From the NCBI GenBank assembly GCA_945875745.1, contig CAMCLJ010000004.1, positions 1-61,942 on the forward strand: a stretch of 61,942 bases of DNA. The letters run 5' to 3'. Each line of letters opens with the position of its first letter. Within the stretch, counting starts at the first letter, position 1. The notes beneath the pieces are model-generated. The model was not told the DNA's origin. It saw only the letters and a list, made by a program, of their open reading frames with translations, and ran no database searches. Made by a program: the position numbers and the translations under genes. Positions 8,483 to 15,687 of this stretch are shown piece by piece. This DNA comes from Chlamydia trachomatis (GTDB lineage: Bacteria; Chlamydiota; Chlamydiia; Chlamydiales; Rhabdochlamydiaceae).

Positions 8483-10314
8483 TGCCTTTTAACCCAGAAC
8501 AAATTGAGCTCTTCCCCTTAGATCCTGGCGTGTATCTAATGAAAAATAAAGAAGGGAAAGTCATTTATGTAGGAAAAGCAAAAGTCTTACGGCAAAGGGT
8601 TAAACAATATTTTTCTGAAGGCAGGGATGCAAGGGCTATGATCCCTTTTTTAGTGGCTGAAATCGAGCAGATAGAAACAATTGTTGTCCGTTCTGAAAAA
8701 GAGGCTCTGCTACTTGAAAACACCCTCATCAAAAAACATCAGCCGAAATACAATGCGGTATTAAAGGATGATAAATCTTATATCAGTCTCTTCATCGATC
8801 CAAAACAGCAATGGCCTATGCTGAAACTTGTCCGTTATAAAGGACAGGCAAAAGGCCAGGGGCTCTACTTTGGTCCTTATACAAGTGCCTTTGCAGCAAG
8901 GCGCGTGTATGACCTACTTGTCAGATTATTTCCGATGCGACAATGCTCTGATGAAGAATTAAAGCGCAGAAGTAGGCCTTGTCTTTTATATGACATGAAA
9001 AGATGCGTTGCCCCTTGTATGAATCTGTGCACACACAAAGAGTATGAGGTGCACGTGCAAGGAGCGATCCGTTTTCTGCGCGGACAAGATAAAGAGATCA
9101 CAAGACAGCTGCGACAAGAAATGGAAAAGGCATCTGATGCCTTAGAATTTGAAAAAGCCGGTTTTATTCTTAAAACGATAGAGCAAATTGAACATGTAGT
9201 AGGAGATCATCAGCTCGTTTTTAAAGCGAGCGGAAAAGATACCGACGCCCTTGCCATATACCGTCAGGGGGCAGAGGTTATGGTGATGCAACTACTTTTT
9301 AGATCAGGTAAATTAACCGGCTCTGAATACTTTTCATTTTCAGATGTAATGCAGGAAGATGCAGAGATCCTCTCCTCTTTTATCCTGCAAAATTACAAAG
9401 GAAAAAGCTCCTTACCAGAGGAAATTTTGGTAAGTGCTTCCTTTGAAGAAGTAGCTGTGCTAGAAGAGGTCCTATCTGAGACAAATACACACAAAATTAA
9501 AATTCTCTATCCTTTAAAAGGAGAGAAACTAGATCAAGTTAAACTGGCCTGTCAAAATGCAAAATCAACATTTATCCAACATCAAGATCGTAAAGCCGTC
9601 CAAGAAAAAACGCTGCTGGATCTACAAGATCAACTGGGTCTGATTAGATACCCAAGACGGATTGAATGTTTTGATACATCAAACATGGCAGGGACCGATC
9701 TGATTGCGTGTATGATCTCCTTCCTCGATGGAGAAAGAGATAAAAAACAAACCCGATATTTCCATATTAAAGGTATTGATAAGTCCGATGATTATGGAGC
9801 GATGCGTCAGGCTCTGCATCGCAGGCTCATTAAAACAAAAGAGAGTGATGACCTGCCCGACCTCATCATTGTCGACGGAGGCAAAGGTCAGCTCAACGTT
9901 GCCCTATCGGTATTAAAAGAATTAGATATTACAAACGTAGATGTGATTGGACTTGCCAAAGAAGGAGCGCGCCATGATAAAGGCCTGTCGTTAGAGAAAA
10001 TCTTTCTGCAAGGCCAAGATGATCCACTGATCCTTCCTTACCGCTCGCATCTGTTATTTTTTCTGCAAACAGTGCGTGATACAGCCCATGATACAGCAAT
10101 CCGCTTTCACCGAAAAAGCAGGTCGAAACGAACGATTAAAAGCGCGCTCGATGAGATCCCAGGGATTGGTCCTGTCAAAAGAAAAAGACTCCTTACCCAT
10201 TTTGGCAGCCCGATAAAAATAAAAGAGGCAACCGATCATGACCTAAAAGCTGTCTTAGGGATCAATAAAAAAGATATTGCAGCAATCCGCGAATTTTTTA
10301 ATAAAGCAAAATGA
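8482..10314 (+). CDS. uvrC: Excinuclease ABC subunit C
   Basis: A 610-residue incision subunit of nucleotide excision repair. The domains run in the usual order: N-terminal GIY-YIG nuclease (LDPGVYLMKNKEGKVIYVGK), a Cys-rich segment (RRSRPCLLYDMKRCVAPC), a UVR domain for UvrB binding (about 195-230), the C-terminal RNase H-like nuclease (IECFDTSNMAG, IIVDGGKGQL), and terminal helix-hairpin-helix motifs (EIPGIGPVKRKRLL). The start is GTG at 8482, overlapping the stop of the preceding lipoprotein gene by one base. Length equals that of E. coli UvrC. Confidence 0.97.
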   Translation: MPFNPEQIELFPLDPGVYLMKNKEGKVIYVGKAKVLRQRVKQYFSEGRDARAMIPFLVAEIEQIETIVVRSEKEALLLENTLIKKHQPKYNAVLKDDKSYISLFIDPKQQWPMLKLVRYKGQAKGQGLYFGPYTSAFAARRVYDLLVRLFPMRQCSDEELKRRSRPCLLYDMKRCVAPCMNLCTHKEYEVHVQGAIRFLRGQDKEITRQLRQEMEKASDALEFEKAGFILKTIEQIEHVVGDHQLVFKASGKDTDALAIYRQGAEVMVMQLLFRSGKLTGSEYFSFSDVMQEDAEILSSFILQNYKGKSSLPEEILVSASFEEVAVLEEVLSETNTHKIKILYPLKGEKLDQVKLACQNAKSTFIQHQDRKAVQEKTLLDLQDQLGLIRYPRRIECFDTSNMAGTDLIACMISFLDGERDKKQTRYFHIKGIDKSDDYGAMRQALHRRLIKTKESDDLPDLIIVDGGKGQLNVALSVLKELDITNVDVIGLAKEGARHDKGLSLEKIFLQGQDDPLILPYRSHLLFFLQTVRDTAHDTAIRFHRKSRSKRTIKSALDEIPGIGPVKRKRLLTHFGSPIKIKEATDHDLKAVLGINKKDIAAIREFFNKAK

Positions 10315-10530
10315 GGGATTTCTTCAATCAAGACCTCGATTCACCCTTGCTTAATAATCAGGGATGAGGGTTTTTGTTGTATACAATAGAGACTAGTATT
10401 GGATTAAACAGCCCTCTGCGACTTTTATGACGCTTCATCTCTACATTTGATTCTTCTTTTAGTCATTGAGCCGATACCCGCAAGTAGAGTAATACCTGGA
10501 CAGATTGATGTTCTAGCCAAGGTAATCATT

Positions 10531-10564
10531 TATCAGCCTGATTTATATAACAATCAGGCTGATA
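10531..10564. terminator. Strong hairpin between convergent uvrC and the 10602 gene
   Basis: TATCAGCCTGATT (10531-10543) and AATCAGGCTGATA (10552-10564) form a perfect 13-bp stem with an 8-nt loop. It lies between convergent genes, where a two-way terminator is expected, but neither flank has a proper T-run, so this may instead be a stabilising RNA structure. The rest of the 10315-10601 gap shows nothing I recognise. Confidence 0.55.
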
Positions 10565-10601
10565 GTTTGCGAAAAAAAATTTAATTACGCAAGAAAAAGC
10601 G

Positions 10602-11333
10602 TTAGACAGAATTGATATCCGCTGCACGCAAAATGCCAGAGCCTTCCTTATTGCGCTCTGCTTTTATAGGGTTTGTAACTGTTGATTTCTTTGGAGTATC
10701 AGCTATGCCACGGCCTATCCCTGTCAAAAAAGATCCGAGCCCCCCATTAGCTTTGTTTTTTCTTACTAAAGGTTCGAGCGATCCTCCACTGCAATTAGCC
10801 TGTTCGGCTTTAAGCAGGACATGCTTTACAGTTCCATCATTACCCAAAGATTGGTTTGTAAGATCTTTCTTTAAAGTCTCGAGTAGCTCTTGGTTGTATT
10901 CATCAAACACAACATCAAGTGAATCCTTAGAGACCTTTTCAAGCAATTCCTCGATTGTCAATGCCCCAGTCTGACGCTCCCTCTTAGGGATGGCTGCGGA
11001 ACTAATCCCCTGCGCGATGCTGCGGCGAGCTGGGGGTTTGGCATCCCGATATATGCATTTATTTTCGAATTCGTCTAAAGGAAGTTTAAGGTCTTCTATT
11101 TTTAGACTGCCCAACCATTGCTGGTTTAATTTCTCTTCTTCTACCCTCTCGTCTGCTAACTGACTCATCAGCTCCTCTAATGAGGGGGGAGTTGATGCAT
11201 TAAATACACGGGTCACTGTCTCTTTTAGCTGAGGATCAATTGGTGCTTTGGTTTGATTGCCGTTTATTGATGTCGTTTTAGGGCGATCTAGATTTATAGA
11301 ATCTGTGGATATTGCAAAATGGATAAATGACAT
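10602..11333 (-). CDS. Putative secreted effector, short member of a local paralogue family
   Basis: A 243-residue protein with no known domain and no signal peptide. Its C-terminal half aligns with the C-terminus of the 676-residue product at 26470-28500. ALTIEELLEKVSKDSLDVVF matches ALPLSQLIQRVRKEGLDKVF, followed by ELLETLKKDL versus EVLSDLKSVL. Just before that, QQWLGSLKIEDL matches ELWLSRLTMDQL. It therefore looks like a shortened paralogue that keeps the shared C-terminal module. Ser/Thr/Asn-rich linkers and the lack of a signal peptide fit a type III secretion substrate, but this is inference. The upstream element at 11347-11365 is shared with its paralogues. Confidence 0.65.
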   Translation of the reverse strand: MSFIHFAISTDSINLDRPKTTSINGNQTKAPIDPQLKETVTRVFNASTPPSLEELMSQLADERVEEEKLNQQWLGSLKIEDLKLPLDEFENKCIYRDAKPPARRSIAQGISSAAIPKRERQTGALTIEELLEKVSKDSLDVVFDEYNQELLETLKKDLTNQSLGNDGTVKHVLLKAEQANCSGGSLEPLVRKNKANGGLGSFLTGIGRGIADTPKKSTVTNPIKAERNKEGSGILRAADINSV

Positions 11334-11346
11334 AAAAACCTCATTT

Positions 11347-11365
11347 TTCTGTTACCTTAATTATA
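11347..11365 (-). promoter_or_regulatory. Shared promoter element upstream of the 10602-11333 gene
   Basis: Read on the reverse strand, the sequence is TATAATTAAGGTAACAGAA. The first six bases (11365-11360) are a perfect -10 hexamer, ending 27 bp before the ATG. A GAGG ribosome-binding site follows in the short leader. The same 19-mer is present upstream of the 28500 gene, and a 17/19 match lies upstream of the 30755 gene. Upstream AT-rich sequence is also partly conserved (TTTATAATTTCTTTA here, TTTATCATTTCTTTA at the 28500 gene). No clear -35 box is visible. Confidence 0.7.
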
Positions 11366-11830
11366 AATCAATTAATTAAAGAAATTATAAAATTTTATTT
11401 AATTTTTAATTAAAATTAAGGCATTAATAATTAGATAATTACGTAAAAACCAATTTTTTAAATCAACTGATCTATTAGAATAGGGAGCTTTGCAGGCACC
11501 CTGATCATCTTCCAGCCTGAACACAAGCTGGTGGGTCCCAAGTATTAAAAAATCAAAAAAAGAAGGGAATAGACAGGCCTTAGTCATCCCATAAAAAAAC
11601 CAGGCCCTGATGCTATGAAACACCTGAACTCGACACGTCAGGGCTATTTTATGTATGAGAGGCATGTGAAAAAACGGGGGGGAATGCAGTTTAGACAGGG
11701 CTCTAAACATCCAATAGTATGTTTGCAGATTCCTTGGATGAGCAGAACTCATGTGACAACATCCCGCTGATCATCGAAGAGATAATCCATCACGTTATTT
11801 TTTAAGACTCACCTCTATATTATTAAAGAT
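11366..11830. other. Long intergenic region with a hairpin module shared with 28501-29036
   Basis: About 550 bp without a convincing gene separate the 11333 start from the 11887 porin-like gene. A hairpin is formed by GCCCTGATG (11604-11612) and CGTCAGGGC (11636-11644), followed by TATTTT. The segment from about 11567 to 11612 (GGAATAGACAGGCCTTAG...) clearly resembles 28729-28776 (GGATAGATAGGCCTTAA...), which also leads into a hairpin at nearly the same distance from its gene. An open frame at 11399-11752 on the reverse strand has no coding character that I can see. Confidence 0.5.
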
Positions 11831-11886
11831 TTTTTTCTCCTTTATTTTGTATATTTTCATTTTTCTTTTAAACTAAAGGACTCTCT

Positions 11887-12930
11887 ATGAAACGACAACT
11901 CGTTTTCTTACCCCTATCAACCCTTGCCATCAGTGCAGCCGCCTTCGCGGACTCCACTACAATCCAAGTGCCTGAAGGCAAGATCACAAACCATATGACA
12001 GCATTCGATAATATTACACCGAGCGCAGGCCCGAGAGTCATTGATGGATATGGTCTATATCTGACAGCAGACTACCTTTACTGGACAGCTCGTGAAGATA
12101 ACCTCTCATTTGCTGTATCTGGAACTACAAGCGAGGGTGGCGATGTAAAAAACCAAGGCCGCAAGTACTCTTCTCGCTTTAAATACACCTCTGGCTATAA
12201 AGCGGGCATCGGATTTAATTTTGGTCATGATGGATGGGATATGTATTTAAATTACACCTGGCTCAATCCTCATCACAACCATAAAAGAGTCTATGCATCT
12301 GATAGCTTGCCTTTAGAGAATTTAATACCTGTAAATATCGATAGTGTTGATTACAGTTCACTCTCATCTGCCAGCTCCTCATGGAGCCTTAACTTTAATG
12401 TAATCGACTGGGAGCTCGGGCGCAGCTTATATATCAGTAAATTTCTTTCATTAAGACCTTTTATCGGATTTAAAGGGACATGGCAAAAGCAGTCTCTTAA
12501 TATCGAATATAATTTCATAGAAATAGAAACCATCCGTATAAACGGTAAAAATGATTTCTGGGGTGTAGGTCCTATGATCGGATTAGATACGACATGGCAT
12601 TTGCCAGGGACTTGGAGTCTATTTGGAGATTTTGCCATCTCATCTTTATGGGGAGGTTTTAGTGTAGAAAGAGAAGATAAAACCATCGATAAAACATCGA
12701 CATTTTATGATGTAAAAGCGCCACTACATACGGTAAAACCGGTGCTCGAAATGTCTTTAGGCATACGCAAAGAAGAGTGGTTTTATAGAGACCGTTACCA
12801 TTTTTCTCTGCAAGTAGGTTGGGAGCAGCAGGTATGGTTCAGTCAAAACCAATTTGATTTCTATACAGATAGCAGAAGTGGAGATTTAACTACGCAGGGA
12901 GTCACTGCAAAAGCTCGTTTTGACTTCTAA
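11887..12930 (+). CDS. MOMP-like / Lpg1974-family outer-membrane porin
   Basis: A 347-residue outer-membrane beta-barrel. A signal peptide (MKRQLVFL...AISAAAFA) is followed by a short linker and a region of alternating aromatic residues. The early LTADYLYWTAREDNLSFAV is characteristic of the porin family seen in Legionella Lpg1974 and in chlamydial MOMP-like proteins, and the protein ends in a terminal phenylalanine (ARFDF) as barrels do. The ATG follows AAAGGA. It probably acts as a pore in an organism where classic MOMP may be replaced by an expanded porin family. The gene stands alone and ends at a strong terminator. Confidence 0.8.
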   Translation: MKRQLVFLPLSTLAISAAAFADSTTIQVPEGKITNHMTAFDNITPSAGPRVIDGYGLYLTADYLYWTAREDNLSFAVSGTTSEGGDVKNQGRKYSSRFKYTSGYKAGIGFNFGHDGWDMYLNYTWLNPHHNHKRVYASDSLPLENLIPVNIDSVDYSSLSSASSSWSLNFNVIDWELGRSLYISKFLSLRPFIGFKGTWQKQSLNIEYNFIEIETIRINGKNDFWGVGPMIGLDTTWHLPGTWSLFGDFAISSLWGGFSVEREDKTIDKTSTFYDVKAPLHTVKPVLEMSLGIRKEEWFYRDRYHFSLQVGWEQQVWFSQNQFDFYTDSRSGDLTTQGVTAKARFDF

Positions 12931-12941
12931 TCATCAAATGC

Positions 12942-12975
12942 CTTAGGAAAGGCTATACTTCAAGCCTTTCCTAAG
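12942..12975. terminator. Bidirectional terminator between the porin and the AmaP-like gene
   Basis: CTTAGGAAAGGCT (12942-12954) and AGCCTTTCCTAAG (12963-12975) form a perfect 13-bp stem with an 8-nt loop. It lies exactly between the convergent ends at 12930 and 12977, so it can serve both genes, although flanking T-runs are short. Confidence 0.7.
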
Positions 12976-12976
12976 A

Positions 12977-13483
12977 TTATTCTAATGCCACTGTAAACAA
13001 AAATTCTCTCTTATATCCCATCTTTTCTTGAAGAAAAGAGGCTATTTTCTGCTGTGTCTGCAAAAGTTTTCTTTCATGTTCCTCTATTGCCATTAAGGGC
13101 CATTTAGTCACAATTTCAAGAGTTTGATCCTTATGGACGATCACCTCACAAAATAAAGGGACCTTCTGATCTAAGGGAGTGATACACGAAAGGACATACG
13201 AACGGATCAAAGCTGGATCCACTTCTACATCGGCAGATCCCATCCTGACTTGATAAAATCTTGTTTTATACAATTGATACAAAATAAAAAATAAAACTGA
13301 TCCAAAAGCCAATAATGCCATACCTACATTAAAAACGTGCTTTGGGTGGTGCTCGATCATTCTACAAAAAGCCCACCGGACATCAGGAATTTTACCGAGA
13401 GCCAGTAAAAAAAGCCCTGAGAGGATAAGGAAAGAGCCCTGCATAAAATGGAGGGCTGAAAGCAATACATTCGATCCTTTCAT
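12977..13483 (-). CDS. AmaP-like membrane partner of the Asp23 protein
   Basis: A 168-residue protein with two N-terminal membrane spans (about residues 12-30 and 48-70) and a soluble C-terminal domain containing alternating charged segments (SCITPLDQKVPLFCEVIVHK). The topology, with a two-span anchor then a small cytoplasmic domain, resembles AmaP, which anchors Asp23 at the membrane in Gram-positive bacteria. It starts 8 bp after the Asp23-like gene ends, in the same direction, which supports the pairing. The name is based on topology and context; sequence identity to AmaP cannot be judged here. Confidence 0.55.
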   Translation of the reverse strand: MKGSNVLLSALHFMQGSFLILSGLFLLALGKIPDVRWAFCRMIEHHPKHVFNVGMALLAFGSVLFFILYQLYKTRFYQVRMGSADVEVDPALIRSYVLSCITPLDQKVPLFCEVIVHKDQTLEIVTKWPLMAIEEHERKLLQTQQKIASFLQEKMGYKREFLFTVALE

Positions 13484-13491
13484 AGCTTTGC

Positions 13492-13971
13492 CTATTCAAA
13501 CTGTGGACTAAATTGATGAACAGGATCTTTAACCATATTATCAAGAATGGCGCTGGCTAAAGAACGCCCTTCATCACTAGCATGATGTTTTGGGCTAATT
13601 AAATTTTTAAAAATCACATGAACACGAGATACGTGCAGCCCTGTATAGCTACTTATCTGCTCAAGGATTTTCATCTGCACCTCTTCTGCTTTTTGAGGAA
13701 TAGACACTCCATAGGCGACGTTTAATTCGATTTTTAAAGCCACTGAATGGTTTTTTGGGTCTTGCTCAACACAGACTCCCCGCAGGCTTTCGATAGAATC
13801 TCTACCAAGAAGGCTATCGAGAAAGCTTCCTTCTAAAGGAGCTACACCGTCGATGCCAGATAGACATTGTACGGCAATAGACTGAAAGACCTTTCCTTCA
13901 ATATCCCGAATAAAAACAGTATCAGGCAGCTCGACTTCTTTTGTATCGATATGTTGTAGTGGGCTATGCAT
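13492..13971 (-). CDS. Asp23/Gls24 family protein
   Basis: A 159-residue cytoplasmic protein. The central part reads as an Asp23/Gls24 (DUF322) domain: SVALKIELNVAYGVSIPQKAE followed by VQMKILEQISSYTGLHVSRV and HVIFKNL, matching the family pattern of a beta hairpin, a 'yG..i...' turn and a terminal V-x-V-x-V strand. In Firmicutes these proteins are linked to envelope stress. Here the gene is followed after 8 bp by a two-span membrane protein, as in the Asp23-AmaP pair. The role in this organism is unknown. Confidence 0.65.
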   Translation of the reverse strand: MHSPLQHIDTKEVELPDTVFIRDIEGKVFQSIAVQCLSGIDGVAPLEGSFLDSLLGRDSIESLRGVCVEQDPKNHSVALKIELNVAYGVSIPQKAEEVQMKILEQISSYTGLHVSRVHVIFKNLISPKHHASDEGRSLASAILDNMVKDPVHQFSPQFE

Positions 13972-14084
13972 GGATTTCTTCCTCGTATTTTTAATCTATT
14001 TAAAGTAAACTACTATATAAAAAAAAACATTTGTTCCAAGGGATTCTCTCAAAGAATCTCCTGTTTTTCATGAGGTAAATAAAA

Positions 14085-14528
14085 ATGGCGAAAGATTTTT
14101 TTACTCTAATTATTTGGACGATCTGTGGATCTATTTGCGCTCACTTTGCTAAAAAGCAAGGACGTAGTCCCCGTAAATGGTTTTTTCTCGGGATGTTACT
14201 GGGCCTGCTCGGCCTACTTCTTCTTTTCGTTCTTCGCTATTATGAGATATGGCGCTTAAAAAGGAAGGGGGGAAAACAAAAAGAAGATTCAAGCCTTAAA
14301 ACAGCCTCTACTTCTGCAAAAAACCTCTCAACAAATACGGCTCCACATATTTTATGGTATTACTTAGATATTCAGCAAAAGCAACAAGGTCCGATGAGTT
14401 TTAACGCTCTTGAGCTTGCTTGGAAAGAAGACAGAGTCTTTACCAGTAGTTGGGTTTGGAATGAAGAGTTTTCAGACTGGAAACGGTTTAGTGAAGTATT
14501 TTTTTCTGCAGAAGAAATAAAGGGATAA
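14085..14528 (+). CDS. Membrane protein with C-terminal GYF_2 (DUF4339) domain
   Basis: A 147-residue protein. The N-terminus has hydrophobic segments at about residues 5-22 and 32-50 (FFLGMLLGLLGLLLLFVL), then a basic and Ser/Thr-rich linker. The C-terminal domain (about 88-140) has the GYF_2 signature: ILWYYLDIQQKQQGPMSF, then SSWVWNEEFSDWKRFSEV. Such domains bind proline-rich peptides and are common on bacterial membrane proteins. The ATG follows GAGGT. The gene sits next to rpsN-rpmJ, as a hypothetical does in Chlamydia (CT788 from memory; homology not checked). A strong terminator follows directly. Confidence 0.72.
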   Translation: MAKDFFTLIIWTICGSICAHFAKKQGRSPRKWFFLGMLLGLLGLLLLFVLRYYEIWRLKRKGGKQKEDSSLKTASTSAKNLSTNTAPHILWYYLDIQQKQQGPMSFNALELAWKEDRVFTSSWVWNEEFSDWKRFSEVFFSAEEIKG

Positions 14529-14558
14529 AAAAAAGACCTCAGAAATGAGGTCTTTTTT
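14528..14558. terminator. Bidirectional rho-independent terminator
   Basis: AAAAAAAGACCTC (ending at 14540), loop AGAAAT (14541-14546), GAGGTCTTTTTT (14547-14558). The stem is GC-containing with T-runs on both strands, placed between the GYF_2 gene and the convergent rpmJ-rpsN operon. Confidence 0.92.
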
Positions 14559-14577
14559 ATGAAAAAACAGAGAAGTC

Positions 14578-14883
14578 TTACCAGCTAGCTTTAACGATTC
14601 CAGGAATCAATCCAGAATTTGCCATGTCTCGGAAGCAAAGACGAGAGAGTTTAAACTTGCGTAAAAATCCTCTGGCGCGACCTGTTATTTGGCAGCGGTT
14701 ACGAAGACGAACAGGAGAAGAATTTTTAGGCAACTTATCTAAGTCTACCACAGCTTTCATACGCTCTTCATCACCTGTATTAAGATTTCTAATCACTTCT
14801 TTGAGTTGTTGACGCTTTTCCCACTTAAGAGAAACCATGCGCTCACGTTTTTTTTGTCTTGCTATAGAAGAACATTTTGCCAT
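14578..14883 (-). CDS. rpsN: 30S ribosomal protein S14
   Basis: A 101-residue S14 of the long, zinc-free type. The typical N-terminus ([17 protein letters not shown]) and the C-terminal [33 protein letters not shown] and KASW are all present. The motif reads R-C-Q-I-T-G-R rather than CxxC, so it is the C-minus form. It follows rpmJ by 16 bp in the same direction and ends at the bidirectional terminator 14528-14558. Confidence 0.97.
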   Translation of the reverse strand: MAKCSSIARQKKRERMVSLKWEKRQQLKEVIRNLNTGDEERMKAVVDLDKLPKNSSPVRLRNRCQITGRARGFLRKFKLSRLCFRDMANSGLIPGIVKASW

Positions 14884-14899
14884 AAATCTCTGCTATTCC

Positions 14900-15037
14900 T
14901 TACTTTTTACGTGCAGGACCTTTTTGTCTCTGCTTACGATTTGGATCTGTTTTATTGATTACGTAAACTCTGCCCTGTCTACGAACGATTTTATCCCCTT
15001 TTGAAGGGTCTGCTTTAATAGAAGCTTTGACTTTCAT
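14900..15037 (-). CDS. rpmJ: 50S ribosomal protein L36
   Basis: A 45-residue product too short for most gene finders: [16 protein letters not shown] at the start, [20 protein letters not shown] in the middle, and PARKK at the end. This is the chlamydial L36 form, in which the usual zinc-binding Cys residues are replaced. The start is the ATG at 15037, and the stop precedes rpsN by 16 bp. It is divergent from rpmH. With rpsN it forms a two-gene ribosomal operon. Confidence 0.95.
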   Translation of the reverse strand: MKVKASIKADPSKGDKIVRRQGRVYVINKTDPNRKQRQKGPARKK

Positions 15038-15125
15038 GAATAAACCTAAATACTAAAATAAAAGTTAGCTCCATTTATACGCCCTGTGCTAATTCTTTTC
15101 AAGGTCGATTTATAAGATTTTACTC

Positions 15126-15154
15126 TTGCTGGATAACCAATTTTAGGATAGGAT
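15126..15154 (+). promoter_or_regulatory. Putative rpmH-rnpA promoter
   Basis: TTGCTG (15126-15131) and TAGGAT (15149-15154) are separated by 17 bp, 35 bp before the rpmH ATG. The boxes agree moderately with sigma-66/sigma-70 consensus. The region is shared with divergent rpmJ. Confidence 0.45.
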
Positions 15155-15189
15155 GGATTCAAATTTTTTTAGAAACTCAGGTTTACATC

Positions 15190-15327
15190 ATGAAACGTAC
15201 ATATCAGCCGAGCAAAGTTAAGCGTCAAAAAGCATGTGGATTCCGTAAAAGAATGAAAACATCCCATGGTAAAAAAATCGTTAATCGCAGAAGAAGACAG
15301 GGCAGAAAACGCCTGACAACAGCGTAA
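15190..15327 (+). CDS. rpmH: 50S ribosomal protein L34
   Basis: A 45-residue, strongly basic protein with the standard L34 sequence: [20 protein letters not shown], followed by [20 protein letters not shown] and RLTTA. It is directly followed by rnpA, the usual bacterial pairing. No dnaA or replication-origin features accompany the pair, which I recall is normal for Chlamydiales. Confidence 0.97.
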   Translation: MKRTYQPSKVKRQKACGFRKRMKTSHGKKIVNRRRRQGRKRLTTA

Positions 15328-15331
15328 GAGC

Positions 15332-15667
15332 GTGAAATTTCCCAAAGAGGCACGAATTCTAAAAAGAAAGCAATTTCAAAGAATCGCAAGAGAAGGTCGT
15401 CGCCTCGCGGGAAAGTTTGTTTCTATTCAATACACCCACCAAGAAAAGCCTGTTTGCCCCAAACTTGGGATTACCATCTCCAAAAAATTTGGTAAAGCCC
15501 ATGATAGAAATCGTTTTAAACGGGTCGTTCGAGAAGCCTTTCGGGAGTGCTCTGAGACCTTCCCCCTTGGGACTGAAATCCATATTCTACCTCGCTTCAT
15601 TCCTATTCATTTAAAAAAACAAGATATTGTTTTAGACTTGCAATTGCTTTTTCGAAAAAAAACTTAA
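15332..15667 (+). CDS. rnpA: Ribonuclease P protein component
   Basis: A 111-residue basic protein that assists the RNase P RNA in 5' maturation of tRNA. It starts with GTG four bases after the rpmH stop. Family marks are the N-terminal RILKRKQFQRIAREGRRL, then KLGITISKKFGKAHDRNRFK and RVVREAFRE, the RNR-type basic motif. Translational coupling with rpmH is likely. The next gene (uvrD-like) starts 20 bp later on the same strand. Confidence 0.94.
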   Translation: MKFPKEARILKRKQFQRIAREGRRLAGKFVSIQYTHQEKPVCPKLGITISKKFGKAHDRNRFKRVVREAFRECSETFPLGTEIHILPRFIPIHLKKQDIVLDLQLLFRKKT

Positions 15668-15687
15668 ATTAAAATTGCAGTTTACAC

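Noticed and set aside
11399-11752. 117-codon reverse-strand open frame upstream of the short paralogue
   Set aside because: No ribosome-binding site, odd composition, and it overlaps the hairpin module shared with 28729-28802, where the frame is not kept.
15126-15667. Replication origin beside rpmH-rnpA
   Set aside because: No dnaA, dnaN or cluster of TTATCCACA-type boxes is visible; the rpmH-rnpA pair alone is not evidence of an origin.
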